Below are positions 15,927-23,710 of a stretch of DNA of 64,000 bases, piece after piece. The translations under genes and the position numbers were made by a program. The DNA is taken from assembly GCF_000282635.1 (NCBI RefSeq), contig NZ_AKIW01000094.1:1-64000 (forward strand), read 5' to 3'. Source of the stretch: Variovorax sp. CF313. GTDB lineage: Bacteria > Pseudomonadota > Gammaproteobacteria > Burkholderiales > Burkholderiaceae_C. Each line of letters starts with the position of its first letter. The stretch's first letter is position 1. The notes beneath the pieces were generated by a model. That model worked only from the letters and a program-made list of their open reading frames with translations. It ran no database searches and was not told where the DNA came from.

Positions 15927-16426
15927 CAGAGCTTCTTCTGCAGGAAGACGGCCCTGCCGAACGCCGGATCGAGCTGATAGCTCACGAACCCGTCGCGTTC
16001 ATAGGCGCGCAGCGCGGGCGCGTTGCCCGACAGCACTTCGAGCGTGAGCTTGCAGGCGCCGCGCCTGCGCGCCTCCTGCTCCACCTGAGCGAACATCTTC
16101 TGCGCCACGCGCTGCCCGCGATGGCCGGCCAGCACGACCACATCGTGCACGTTCACCAGCGGCTTGCAGGCAAAGGTCGAGAAGCCTTCGATGCAGTTGA
16201 TGAGGCCCACGACCCGCTCGCCGTCGTAGGCCAGCACGCTGAAGGCCTGCGGGCGCGCTGCCAGCGCCGCAGGCAAGGCTTCGCGCACGGCCGCGTCGAG
16301 CGGCGTGCTGCCACCAGCCGGATCGCGGGCATAGCTGTCCAGCAGGGACACGACAGCCTCGGCGTGCGCGGGATTGCGATAGTCGGCGATCAGGGTCGCG
16401 ATCGCGGCGTGGCCAGGCGTCGACAT
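15926..16426 (-). CDS. GNAT family N-acetyltransferase
   Basis: A 166-residue acetyltransferase. The acetyl-CoA-binding segment is LAGHRGQRVAQKMFAQVEQEARRRG-like (written here only as its core HRGQRVAQKMF), preceded by the beta-strand VHDVVVLA and followed by CKLTLEVLSGN and the C-terminal YERDGFVSY typical of GNATs. The substrate cannot be predicted. The ATG at 16426 is 14 bases after the glmM stop, so it is probably the last gene of the ftsH-folP-glmM transcript. The longer frame through glmM is a shadow. Confidence 0.85.
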   Translation of the reverse strand: MSTPGHAAIATLIADYRNPAHAEAVVSLLDSYARDPAGGSTPLDAAVREALPAALAARPQAFSVLAYDGERVVGLINCIEGFSTFACKPLVNVHDVVVLAGHRGQRVAQKMFAQVEQEARRRGACKLTLEVLSGNAPALRAYERDGFVSYQLDPAFGRAVFLQKKL

Positions 16427-16440
16427 GCGATGCGCGCCGA

Positions 16441-17769
16441 TCAGCCCAGCGTGGCCGCCAGGCGCTGGGCGTACGAGTCGGCTTGTGCCGCATCGCGCGC
16501 CTCGACCATCACCCGCACCAGCGGCTCGGTGCCGCTCGCACGGATCAGCACGCGGCCGCTGTCGCCAAGTTCCGCCTCGATGCGCTGGGTTTCGCTCGCG
16601 AGCGCCTTGTTGGACTTCCAGTCCTGGTCCGGAGACAGGCGCACGTTGATCAGCGTCTGCGGGAACAGCGTGACGCCTTCGAGCAGCTGCGCCACTGTCT
16701 TGCCGCTGCGCACGCAGGCCTGCAGCACCTGCAGTGCGCTCACGATGCCATCGCCCGTGGTGTGGCGATCGAGCGCCAGCAGATGGCCGGAACCTTCGCC
16801 GCCCAGCAGCCAGCCGCGCTTGTCCAGCTCTTCGAGCACGTAGCGGTCGCCGACCTTGGCACGCACGAACTCGATGCCCTGCCCGCGCAGCGCCACTTCG
16901 ACGGCCTTGTTGGTCATGAGCGTGCCGACCACGCCCGCCGGCTTCTCGCCGCGCGCGATGCGCTCGGCCACCATGAGGTAGAGCAGCTCGTCGCCATTGA
17001 ACAGGCGCCCGCTGGCATCCACCAGCTGCAGGCGGTCGGCGTCGCCGTCGAGGGCGATGCCATAGTCGGCCTGCTGCGTCGTCACCGCGGTCACCAAGGC
17101 CTGTGGATGCGTGGCGCCGAAGCCCTTGTTGATGTTGAGCCCGTCGGGCGAAACGCCGATGCTGCTGACCTCCGCACCCAGTTCGTGGAACACGTTGGGC
17201 GCGACCTGATACGCCGCGCCGTGCGCCGCGTCGACGACCAGCTTCATGTCGCGCAGGGTCAGGTCGTTGGCGAAGGTGCTCTTGCAGAACTCGATGTAGC
17301 GCCCCGGCGCGTCGTTGAGGCGGCGGGCCTTGCCCAGGTCGGCGGAGGCTGCCCATACCGGCGCTTCCTCCAATGCCGCCTCGACAGCCAGTTCCCAGGC
17401 GTCGTCGAGCTTGGTGCCCTGCGCGCTGAAGAACTTGATGCCGTTATCGGGGTAGGCGTTGTGGCTCGCGCTGATCACCACGCCCAGGCTCGCGCGCTGG
17501 GCGCGCGTGAGGTACGCCACGCCGGGCGTCGGCAACGGGCCGAGCAGCACCACATCGACGCCCGCCGAATTGAAGCCCGACTCGAGCGCCGACTCAAGCA
17601 TGTAGCCCGAGATGCGCGTGTCCTTGCCGATCAGCACCGTGGGACGCGCCTGGGTTCTCTTGAGCACGCGGCCCACGGCATGTGCGAGGCGCAGCACGAA
17701 ATCGGGCGTGATGGGCGCCTGGCCGACAGTGCCGCGGATGCCGTCGGTGCCGAAATATTTGCGGGTCAT
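16441..17769 (-). CDS. glmM: Phosphoglucosamine mutase
   Basis: Converts glucosamine-6-phosphate to glucosamine-1-phosphate for UDP-GlcNAc, hence peptidoglycan and lipid A. The 442-residue product starts MTRKYFGTDGIRGTVG; the phosphorylated Ser102 lies in ISASHNAY, the metal loop is DGDADRL, and the C-terminal phosphate site is RASGTEPLVRVMVE. The ATG overlaps the folP stop (ATGA) behind GAGGAAACC, so the two are translationally coupled, the usual arrangement in proteobacteria. Confidence 0.97.
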   Translation of the reverse strand: MTRKYFGTDGIRGTVGQAPITPDFVLRLAHAVGRVLKRTQARPTVLIGKDTRISGYMLESALESGFNSAGVDVVLLGPLPTPGVAYLTRAQRASLGVVISASHNAYPDNGIKFFSAQGTKLDDAWELAVEAALEEAPVWAASADLGKARRLNDAPGRYIEFCKSTFANDLTLRDMKLVVDAAHGAAYQVAPNVFHELGAEVSSIGVSPDGLNINKGFGATHPQALVTAVTTQQADYGIALDGDADRLQLVDASGRLFNGDELLYLMVAERIARGEKPAGVVGTLMTNKAVEVALRGQGIEFVRAKVGDRYVLEELDKRGWLLGGEGSGHLLALDRHTTGDGIVSALQVLQACVRSGKTVAQLLEGVTLFPQTLINVRLSPDQDWKSNKALASETQRIEAELGDSGRVLIRASGTEPLVRVMVEARDAAQADSYAQRLAATLG

Positions 17770-18680
17770 GTGGTTTCCTCTTTTCTTTGTTGTGGTTCTT
17801 GTGTCGCCTTCATTGCTCGCCACACGGCGAGGGCGGCCACTGTGTCGCGCACGTCATGCACGCGCACCACGGCCGCGCCGCGGTCCACGGCCAGCACCGC
17901 CGCGGCGACGCTGGGTACCATGCGCTCGCCCGCCACCTCGATGCCCGTGACGGCGCCGATGGACGACTTACGCGACCAGCCCAGCAGCAGCGGGTAACCG
18001 CCGGCGAGCAACTCGCGCTGGCGCGCCAGCAAGGCGAAATTCTGCATCACGGTCTTGCCGAACCCAACGCCGGGGTCGAGCAGGATGCGCGAAGAATCGA
18101 CTCCCGCCGCACGAAGAAGTTGCGCCTGCTCCCCGAGGAAAGACAGCACTGCCGGGATCACGTCGCCCGCCATGGGCACGGCCTGCATGGTCTGCGGGTC
18201 CCGATGCATGTGCATCAGGCAGATGCCGCACGAAGGGTGCGCCGAGACGGCTTCGCGCGCGCCCGGCTGGCGCAGCGCCCAGATGTCGTTGACGATGTCA
18301 GCGCCCAGATCGAGCACGGCACGCATGACCTCGGGCTTGTAGGTGTCGATGGAGATCGGCGCGTTCAGCTTCACTGCCTCGCGCACCACGGGCAGCACGC
18401 GTGCCAGCTCGGCCTCGAGCGGCACCGCAGGGCTCCCTGGGCGGGTCGATTCACCGCCGATGTCGAGGATGTCGGCGCCCTCCTTCAGCAGCTGCTCGCA
18501 GTGCTTCAGCGCGCTGCCGGTGGAAGCGTGGGCACCGCCATCGGAGAAGGAGTCGGGCGTGACGTTGACGATGCCCATCACGCGCGGCTGCGCGAGGTCG
18601 ATGCGAAAACGTGAGGTCTGCCAGACCTCTCCATGGAAAACGGGGCCAGAGGCCCCGTTGTTGCTTGCTGCCAAGTCCAC
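17766..18680 (-). CDS. folP: Dihydropteroate synthase
   Basis: Joins p-aminobenzoate to the pterin diphosphate in folate synthesis. Family motifs are VMGIVNVTPDSFSDGG, DIGGESTRPGS, LLDPGVGFGKT, GWSRKSSIG and the closing RVHDV. The start is unclear: conserved sequence begins near WQTSRFRIDL, but the only upstream in-frame starts are the GTG at 18680 (1 base after the ftsH stop; 304 aa) and the TTG at 18674. Either places a terminator-like hairpin inside the first codons. Downstream in-frame starts would remove part of the first beta-strand. Confidence 0.95.
   Translation of the reverse strand: MDLAASNNGASGPVFHGEVWQTSRFRIDLAQPRVMGIVNVTPDSFSDGGAHASTGSALKHCEQLLKEGADILDIGGESTRPGSPAVPLEAELARVLPVVREAVKLNAPISIDTYKPEVMRAVLDLGADIVNDIWALRQPGAREAVSAHPSCGICLMHMHRDPQTMQAVPMAGDVIPAVLSFLGEQAQLLRAAGVDSSRILLDPGVGFGKTVMQNFALLARQRELLAGGYPLLLGWSRKSSIGAVTGIEVAGERMVPSVAAAVLAVDRGAAVVRVHDVRDTVAALAVWRAMKATQEPQQRKEETT
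18639..18659 (-). terminator. Terminator-like hairpin between ftsH and folP
   Basis: On the minus strand AACGGGGCC-TCT-GGCCCCGTT is a perfect 9-base-pair stem with a 3-base loop, followed by TTCC so that four T run from its arm. It lies 23 bases after the ftsH stop and inside the region that must encode the folP N-terminus or its ribosome-binding site. It could lower folP-glmM expression relative to ftsH. Confidence 0.65.
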
Positions 18681-18681
18681 T

Positions 18682-20598
18682 TCAAGCCGCAGTGGGCGCC
18701 GGGTCGGGATTGACCGCCGGCGTGCCGCCGCTGCCGCCACTGCCCGAAGGCGGGATGCGCGGCGTCCAATCCTTGGGCGGGCGCGGCGCACGGCCGGCCA
18801 TGATGTCGTCGAGCTGTTCGCTGTCGATGGTTTCCCATTCGAGCAGCGCCTTGGCCATGGCGTGCATCTTGTCGCTGTTCTCTTCGATCAGGCGACGCGC
18901 CAGTGCGTACTGCTCGTCGATGATGCGGCGCACCTCGCTGTCGACCTTTTCCATGGTCTGTTCGCTCATGTTCGTGGTCTTGGTGACCGAGCGGCCCAGA
19001 AACACTTCGCCTTCGTTCTCGGCGTAGACCATCGGGCCCAGCGCATCGGTCATGCCGTAGCGCGTGACCATGTCGCGGGCAATGGAGGTCGCGCGCTCGA
19101 AGTCGTTGCTGGCGCCCGTGGTCATCTGGTGCATGAACACTTCCTCGGCGATGCGGCCACCGAACAGCATGCTGATCTGGTTGAGCATGTATTCGCGGTC
19201 GTAGCTGTAGCGGTCCTGCGAAGGCAGGCTCATGGTCACGCCGAGGGCACGGCCGCGCGGAATGATCGTGACCTTGTGGACCGGGTCGCACTTGGGCAGC
19301 AGCTTGCCGATGAGGGCGTGGCCGGACTCGTGGTAGGCCGTGTTGCGGCGCTCTTCCTCGGGCATGACCATGCTCTTGCGCTCGGGGCCCATGAAGATCT
19401 TGTCCTTGGCCTTCTCGAAGTCCTGCATCTCGACCACGCGCGCATTGCGGCGTGCGGCCATGAGGGCTGCTTCGTTGCAGAGGTTGGCCAGGTCGGCACC
19501 CGACATGCCGGGCGTGCCGCGGGCGATCACGCTCGGGTTCACGTCCTGGCCCAGCGGGACCTTGCGCATGTGCACGCCGAGGATCTGCTCGCGGCCGCGG
19601 ATGTCGGGCAGCGTGACGTAGACCTGGCGGTCGAAGCGGCCGGGGCGCAGCAAAGCGGCGTCCAGGATGTCGGGGCGGTTGGTGGCAGCCACCACGATCA
19701 CGCCGAGGTTGGTTTCGAAACCGTCCATCTCGACCAGCATCTGGTTGAGGGTTTGCTCCCGCTCGTCGTTGCCGCCGCCGAGACCGGCGCCGCGCTGACG
19801 GCCCACCGCATCGATTTCGTCGATGAAGATGATGCAGGGCGCGTTCTTCTTGGCGTTCTCGAACATGTCGCGGACACGGGCGGCGCCGACGCCGACGAAC
19901 ATTTCAACGAAGTCGGAACCCGAGATCGAGAAGAAAGGCACCTTGGCTTCACCGGCGATCGACTTGGCCAGCAGCGTCTTGCCGGTGCCTGGGGGACCGA
20001 CCAGCAGCAGACCACGCGGAATGCGGCCGCCGAGCTTCTGGAAGCGTTGCGGGTCTTTCAGGAAGTCGACCACTTCACGGACCTCTTCCTTGGCCTCGTC
20101 GCAGCCCGCGACGTCGGCAAAAGTGACCGTGTTGTTGTTCTCGTCCATCATGCGGGCCTTGCTCTTGCCGAAGCTGAACGCCCCGCCCTTGCCGCCGCCC
20201 TGCATCTGTCGCATGAAATAGATCCAGACGCCGATCAGCAGCAGCATCGGCCCCCAACTGACCAGCAGCGTCATGAGGAGCGAGCCCTCTTCGCGCGGCT
20301 TGACGTCGAACTTGACGTTGTGATCGATCAGATCGCCCACGAGGCCGCGGTCGAGCACCGTGGCGGTCGTGCGGATCTTGCGATCGTCGTTGGTGACGGC
20401 GACGATTTCACCGCCGGCAGCGCCCTCAGGAATGATGGCGCTCTTGACCTGGTTGTTCCGGACCTGGTCCAGGAACTCGGAATAGCTGACTGTCCCCGAA
20501 CCGACGCTGCCGCGGGTGTCGAACTGCTTGAACACAGTGAACAACACCATGGCAATGACGAGCCATACGGCAACTTTGGAAAACCACTGATTGTTCAA
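18682..20598 (-). CDS. ftsH: ATP-dependent zinc metalloprotease FtsH
   Basis: Membrane-bound AAA+ protease that removes damaged membrane proteins and regulatory targets such as LpxC and sigma32. The N-terminal helix is at about 9-24 and a second at 109-128, enclosing the periplasmic domain. Walker A is GPPGTGKT at 201-208, Walker B IIFIDE at 256-261, the second region of homology follows, and the zinc site HESGH is at 423-427. The C-terminus ends in a Gly/Pro-rich tail. Length 638 aa is normal. It precedes folP and glmM and follows rlmE, the classic order. Confidence 0.98.
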   Translation of the reverse strand: MNNQWFSKVAVWLVIAMVLFTVFKQFDTRGSVGSGTVSYSEFLDQVRNNQVKSAIIPEGAAGGEIVAVTNDDRKIRTTATVLDRGLVGDLIDHNVKFDVKPREEGSLLMTLLVSWGPMLLLIGVWIYFMRQMQGGGKGGAFSFGKSKARMMDENNNTVTFADVAGCDEAKEEVREVVDFLKDPQRFQKLGGRIPRGLLLVGPPGTGKTLLAKSIAGEAKVPFFSISGSDFVEMFVGVGAARVRDMFENAKKNAPCIIFIDEIDAVGRQRGAGLGGGNDEREQTLNQMLVEMDGFETNLGVIVVAATNRPDILDAALLRPGRFDRQVYVTLPDIRGREQILGVHMRKVPLGQDVNPSVIARGTPGMSGADLANLCNEAALMAARRNARVVEMQDFEKAKDKIFMGPERKSMVMPEEERRNTAYHESGHALIGKLLPKCDPVHKVTIIPRGRALGVTMSLPSQDRYSYDREYMLNQISMLFGGRIAEEVFMHQMTTGASNDFERATSIARDMVTRYGMTDALGPMVYAENEGEVFLGRSVTKTTNMSEQTMEKVDSEVRRIIDEQYALARRLIEENSDKMHAMAKALLEWETIDSEQLDDIMAGRAPRPPKDWTPRIPPSGSGGSGGTPAVNPDPAPTAA

Positions 20599-20645
20599 AC
20601 GAAGCTCCAGGCTAAAGCGCGTGACAGACAGATGAAAAACGCGCT

Positions 20646-20668
20646 ATGGGTACGCAATTGCGACCCAT
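20646..20668. promoter_or_regulatory. Near-perfect palindrome upstream of ftsH
   Basis: ATGGGT, one extra A, the self-complementary CGCAATTGCG, then ACCCAT. This gives an 11-base-pair inverted repeat about 50 bases before the ftsH start. On the minus strand it lies downstream of a CTTGAAAA that resembles a heat-shock -35, but the spacing to CCCAT is too long for a standard sigma32 promoter. It may be an operator or a leader hairpin. Confidence 0.45.
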
Positions 20669-20765
20669 TTTAGGCTTTTCAAGCTGCGAAAAGCGGGCAT
20701 TTCCCTAATGCGGCGATAGGCTGGCATGGGTTTGTGCCCCGGACGCGCCCCTGCGCAGCAAGGTA

Positions 20766-21434
20766 TCAAGGCGTATCCGAGGCCTTGAGGCCCACTCCGA
20801 CCAGGAAGGTTTCAGCCGATTTGTCCCGCGATGCCTTCGGCTTGAACGGCTTGACGATGCGGAAATTCGCCTTGAAAAGCTTCACCAGATCGTCGTAGCC
20901 GCTGCCGTGGAACAGCTTGGCCACCAGCGCTCCTTCAGGCTTCAGATGGTGCTGGGCGAAGTCGATCGCAAGCTCGATCAGGTGAGCCACGCGGGCGGCG
21001 TCGGCCGAATGGATGCCTGACAGGTTGGGCGCCATGTCCGACACCACCAGGTCGGCCTTTCGGCCCGCCAGCACGCCCAGCAACTGTTGCAGCAGCGCGT
21101 CTTCGCGGAAATCCCCCTGGAGGAAGGTCACGCCCTCGATGGGCTCCATCGGCAGGATGTCGAGCGAAACGATGGTGCCGTTGAGCTCGCCGGCCGCCGC
21201 CCCGCCGGGCGACATGCGCCGGCGCAGGTACTGGCTCCAGGCGCCCGGGGTAGAACCGAGGTCCACCACCAGCTGCCCCGGCTTGACGAGCCCGAGCGAC
21301 TCGTCGATCTCCTTGAGCTTGTAGGCGGCGCGTGCGCGATAACCCTCCTTGGTGGCGAGTTTCACGTAGGGGTCGTTGATATGGTCGTGCAGCCACGCCT
21401 TGTTGACTTTTTTGCTTTTGGCTTTGGTGCTCAT
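20766..21434 (-). CDS. rlmE: 23S rRNA 2'-O-methyltransferase (U2552)
   Basis: Methylates U2552 in the A-loop of 23S rRNA, needed for late 50S assembly. The 222-residue product has an N-terminal basic segment, then YVKLATKEGYRARAAYKL, the SAM site VVDLGSTPGAWSQYL, and VVSDMAPNLSG with the catalytic Asp; Lys and Glu of the K-D-K-E tetrad lie at the ends of the fold. The ATG at 21434 opens MSTKAKSKKVNKAW. It starts only 33 bases from divergent yhbY, another ribosome-assembly gene. The usual order rlmE-ftsH is kept. Confidence 0.96.
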   Translation of the reverse strand: MSTKAKSKKVNKAWLHDHINDPYVKLATKEGYRARAAYKLKEIDESLGLVKPGQLVVDLGSTPGAWSQYLRRRMSPGGAAAGELNGTIVSLDILPMEPIEGVTFLQGDFREDALLQQLLGVLAGRKADLVVSDMAPNLSGIHSADAARVAHLIELAIDFAQHHLKPEGALVAKLFHGSGYDDLVKLFKANFRIVKPFKPKASRDKSAETFLVGVGLKASDTP

Positions 21435-21467
21435 GAAGGTCTTCGTGTACGCGTCGATAATACGGGG

Positions 21468-21947
21468 ATGCCCGCCATTCAACTTACCCCTGCCGAGCGC
21501 AAGGTGCACCGCGCCGAAGCTCACCACCTGGATCCGATCGTCATGGTCGGTGGAGACGGGCTCACCCCTGCCGTAAAAAAAGAGGCCGATGCGGCGCTCA
21601 AGGCCCATGGCCTGATCAAGGTCCGGGTCTTTTCCGACGACCGCCTCGCCCGCGACGCCATGCTGCGAGAGCTGTCCGACGAACTCGGCGCGGCCCCGAT
21701 CCAGCACATCGGCAAGCTGCTGGTGCTGTGGCGCCCGAAGCCCGAAAAGGAACGCGTGGTCGATGAAGACCGCATGCCCGGCCCGCGCGACGTCAAGATC
21801 GTCAAGTACAGCAAGCGCGGCGGCCAGCGCCCCGAAATCAAGACCCTGCGCGTGCTCGGCAATCAGCGCCTCACCCCCGGCGGCACCATCAAGCGCGCCA
21901 AGGCAAAGCGGCCGCTGTCGGCCAAGAAGCGCAACCAGGCGGACTGA
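21468..21947 (+). CDS. yhbY: YhbY/CRM-domain ribosome-associated RNA-binding protein
   Basis: CRM-domain protein that associates with pre-50S particles. The domain spans about residues 5-100 with LTPAERKVHRAEAHHLDPIV, MVGGDGLTPAVKKEADAAL and IGKLLVLWRPKPEK. The 159-residue length is longer than E. coli YhbY (97 aa) because of a basic C-terminal tail rich in Lys and Arg (KRAKAKRPLSAKKRNQAD). The ATG at 21468 has only GGGG beside it and a GATAAT 7 bases upstream, so the mRNA may be leaderless. Confidence 0.9.
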   Translation: MPAIQLTPAERKVHRAEAHHLDPIVMVGGDGLTPAVKKEADAALKAHGLIKVRVFSDDRLARDAMLRELSDELGAAPIQHIGKLLVLWRPKPEKERVVDEDRMPGPRDVKIVKYSKRGGQRPEIKTLRVLGNQRLTPGGTIKRAKAKRPLSAKKRNQAD

Positions 21948-21949
21948 GC

Positions 21950-22708
21950 TTGGTGGCAGCGCAAGGCGCCCAGCGCCACATCCTCTGCATGAAATGGGGC
22001 ACGAAATACGGCCCCGAATACGTCAACCGGCTCTACGCGATGGTGCGCCGCAACCTCCGCGGCGACTTCAAGTTCGTGTGCCTGACCGACGACGGCAACG
22101 GCATCCACCCCGAGGTGACGTGCCTGCCGATCCCGCCCCTCAATCTGCACCTGGCCCCGGGCCAGCGCGATGGCGCCTGGAAGAAGCTCACGACCTTCGA
22201 GCAGGACCTGCACGGCCTGCGCGGCACCGCTCTCTTCCTCGACCTCGACGTGGTGGTCGTCGGCAGCCTGGACGCCTTCTTCGAACAGCCCGGCGAATTC
22301 CTGATCATTCACGACTACGCCCGCCCCTGGCGACGCGAGCGGGTCACCGGCAATTCGTCGGTCTACCGTTTCGAGTTGGGCGCCCATGCCGACGTGCTGG
22401 CGTATTTCCGCGCCAACATGGACAAGGTCCAGGCCGAGTACCGCAACGAGCAGGCCTACCTCTCCGACGTGCTCCACAAGCAGGGCAAGCTGGCCTACTG
22501 GCCTGACGCCTGGTGCCCGAGCTTCAAGTACCACGGCATCCCGACCTGGCCAACCAACTACTGGGAAGAGCCCTTCGTGCCCGAGGGCGCGCGCATCATG
22601 GTGTTCCATGGCGAGTGCAACCCGCCGGATGCGCTGGCAGGCCGCCGCAACCGGGCCTTCCGGTACATCCGGCCTGCGGGCTGGGTCGCCAAGTATTGGA
22701 AAGAGTGA
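21950..22708 (+). CDS. Putative glycosyltransferase
   Basis: A 252-residue protein that looks like a GT-A fold sugar transferase: an N-terminal nucleotide-binding-like strand (ILCMKWGTKYGPEYVNRLY), a DxD-type motif FLDLDVVVVG with DLD at 98-100, and C-terminal MVFHGECNPPDAL. No membrane segment or signal is seen. The start is uncertain: TTG at 21950 or GTG at 21953, 2 to 5 bases after yhbY. It is co-directional with yhbY but otherwise stands alone, away from polysaccharide clusters. Donor and acceptor are unknown. Confidence 0.75.
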   Translation: MVAAQGAQRHILCMKWGTKYGPEYVNRLYAMVRRNLRGDFKFVCLTDDGNGIHPEVTCLPIPPLNLHLAPGQRDGAWKKLTTFEQDLHGLRGTALFLDLDVVVVGSLDAFFEQPGEFLIIHDYARPWRRERVTGNSSVYRFELGAHADVLAYFRANMDKVQAEYRNEQAYLSDVLHKQGKLAYWPDAWCPSFKYHGIPTWPTNYWEEPFVPEGARIMVFHGECNPPDALAGRRNRAFRYIRPAGWVAKYWKE

Positions 22709-22715
22709 GAGGCAC

Positions 22716-22735
22716 GAGGCGGCAATTGCCGCCTC
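22716..22735. terminator. Perfect 20-base palindrome between convergent genes
   Basis: GAGGCGGCAATTGCCGCCTC is fully self-complementary. It sits between the convergent glycosyltransferase and DUF4149 genes, where a two-way terminator is expected, but neither side has a T tract. Confidence 0.5.
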
Positions 22736-22741
22736 TGCACT

Positions 22742-23158
22742 TCAGCCCGGCTTGCGGGCGCCCATGCGCCATAGCAGCACGCCGGTACACAGCCACTGCA
22801 CGAAGTACATGCCGGTGCCCACGGCGTGCCACAACTTGAGGTTCTCGCGCGCCAGGATGCGCGGCGCCACGGCGTACTGCTGAAGCAGCGCCAGCAACAG
22901 CGCTCCCAGGATGAAGAAGATCGCCGTCATTGCCGGCCCGTCCATGCGCTCGTCGGCCTTGGACCTGAAATGGATCAGCAGGATCAGTCCGCAGGCAATT
23001 GCGATCCAGCTCTGCGCCTCGAACAACTGGCCGGCGAAGTTGCCCGCCACCGATGGATTGCCCAGCTTCGCGAACAGCATCGGCACCACCAGGAAGCCGA
23101 TCGTGGTGAGGCTGCCCCACCAGAAGGCGGCCAGCATCAGCGCAATGCGGTCTTTCAC
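22742..23158 (-). CDS. DUF4149 membrane protein
   Basis: A 138-residue membrane protein with four predicted helices (about 5-28, 46-63, 76-95 and 110-130). The opening MLAAFWWGSLTTIGFLVVPMLFAKL and the Phe/Trp-rich ends are those of the DUF4149 family, of unknown role. The start is a GTG at 23158. It follows greA by 11 bases on the same strand, a pairing I recall as common in Burkholderiales. Confidence 0.8.
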   Translation of the reverse strand: MKDRIALMLAAFWWGSLTTIGFLVVPMLFAKLGNPSVAGNFAGQLFEAQSWIAIACGLILLIHFRSKADERMDGPAMTAIFFILGALLLALLQQYAVAPRILARENLKLWHAVGTGMYFVQWLCTGVLLWRMGARKPG

Positions 23159-23169
23159 GGGTCGAAGAA

Positions 23170-23646
23170 TCAGAGGTAGCGCACGGCCACGATCTCGTAG
23201 CGCTTGAGTCCGCCGGGCGCCTGCACTTCGGCGGTGTCGCCTTCTTCCTTGCCGATCAGCGCACGCGCGATCGGGCTGGAAATGTTGATCAGGCCGAGCT
23301 TGAGGTCGGCTTCGTCTTCACCAACGATCTGGTACTTCACCGCGTCGCCGGTCTCTTCCTCTTCGAGCTCCACGGTGGAGCCGAACACCACCTTGCCACC
23401 GGCATCGAGCTCGCTGGGATCGATGATCTGCGCGGCCGACAGCTTGCCTTCGACCTCCTGGATGCGGCCTTCGATGAAGCCCTGGCGGTCCTTGGCGACT
23501 TCGTATTCGGCGTTCTCGCTCAGGTCGCCCTGGGCGCGCGCTTCGGAGATGGCGTTGATGACCCAGGGACGGTCCACCGTCTTGAGCTGGTGAAGTTCGG
23601 CGCGCAGCTTTTCGGCACCGCGCTTGGTAATTGGAATGGTGGCCAT
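23170..23646 (-). CDS. greA: Transcription elongation factor GreA
   Basis: Rescues backtracked RNA polymerase by stimulating transcript cleavage. The 158-residue protein has the N-terminal coiled coil starting MATIPITKRGAEKLRAEL, with the acidic tip in AQGDLSENAEYEVAKDRQ, and the C-terminal FKBP-like domain with ISSPIARALIGKEEGD. GGAG lies 8 bases before the ATG. A hairpin just upstream may regulate it. It follows kdoO and the car genes. Confidence 0.97.
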   Translation of the reverse strand: MATIPITKRGAEKLRAELHQLKTVDRPWVINAISEARAQGDLSENAEYEVAKDRQGFIEGRIQEVEGKLSAAQIIDPSELDAGGKVVFGSTVELEEEETGDAVKYQIVGEDEADLKLGLINISSPIARALIGKEEGDTAEVQAPGGLKRYEIVAVRYL

Positions 23647-23668
23647 GTTTGGTTCTCCATAAAGCGAA

Positions 23669-23694
23669 ACCGCCGAACGATGCCGTTCGGCGGT
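23669..23694 (-). terminator. Strong hairpin in the greA leader
   Basis: ACCGCCGAACG-ATGC-CGTTCGGCGGT is a perfect 11-base-pair stem with a 4-base loop. On the minus strand it lies between the kdoO stop and the greA ribosome-binding site and is followed by TTTCGCTTT, a poor T tract. It may end the car-kdoO transcript or attenuate greA. Confidence 0.65.
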
Positions 23695-23710
23695 CGATTG
23701 GGGGGACAGG

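Noticed and set aside
20618..20700. A heat-shock (sigma32) promoter for ftsH
   Set aside because: CTTGAAAA and CCCATA are both present on the minus strand but about 26 bases apart, far more than the usual 13 to 15.
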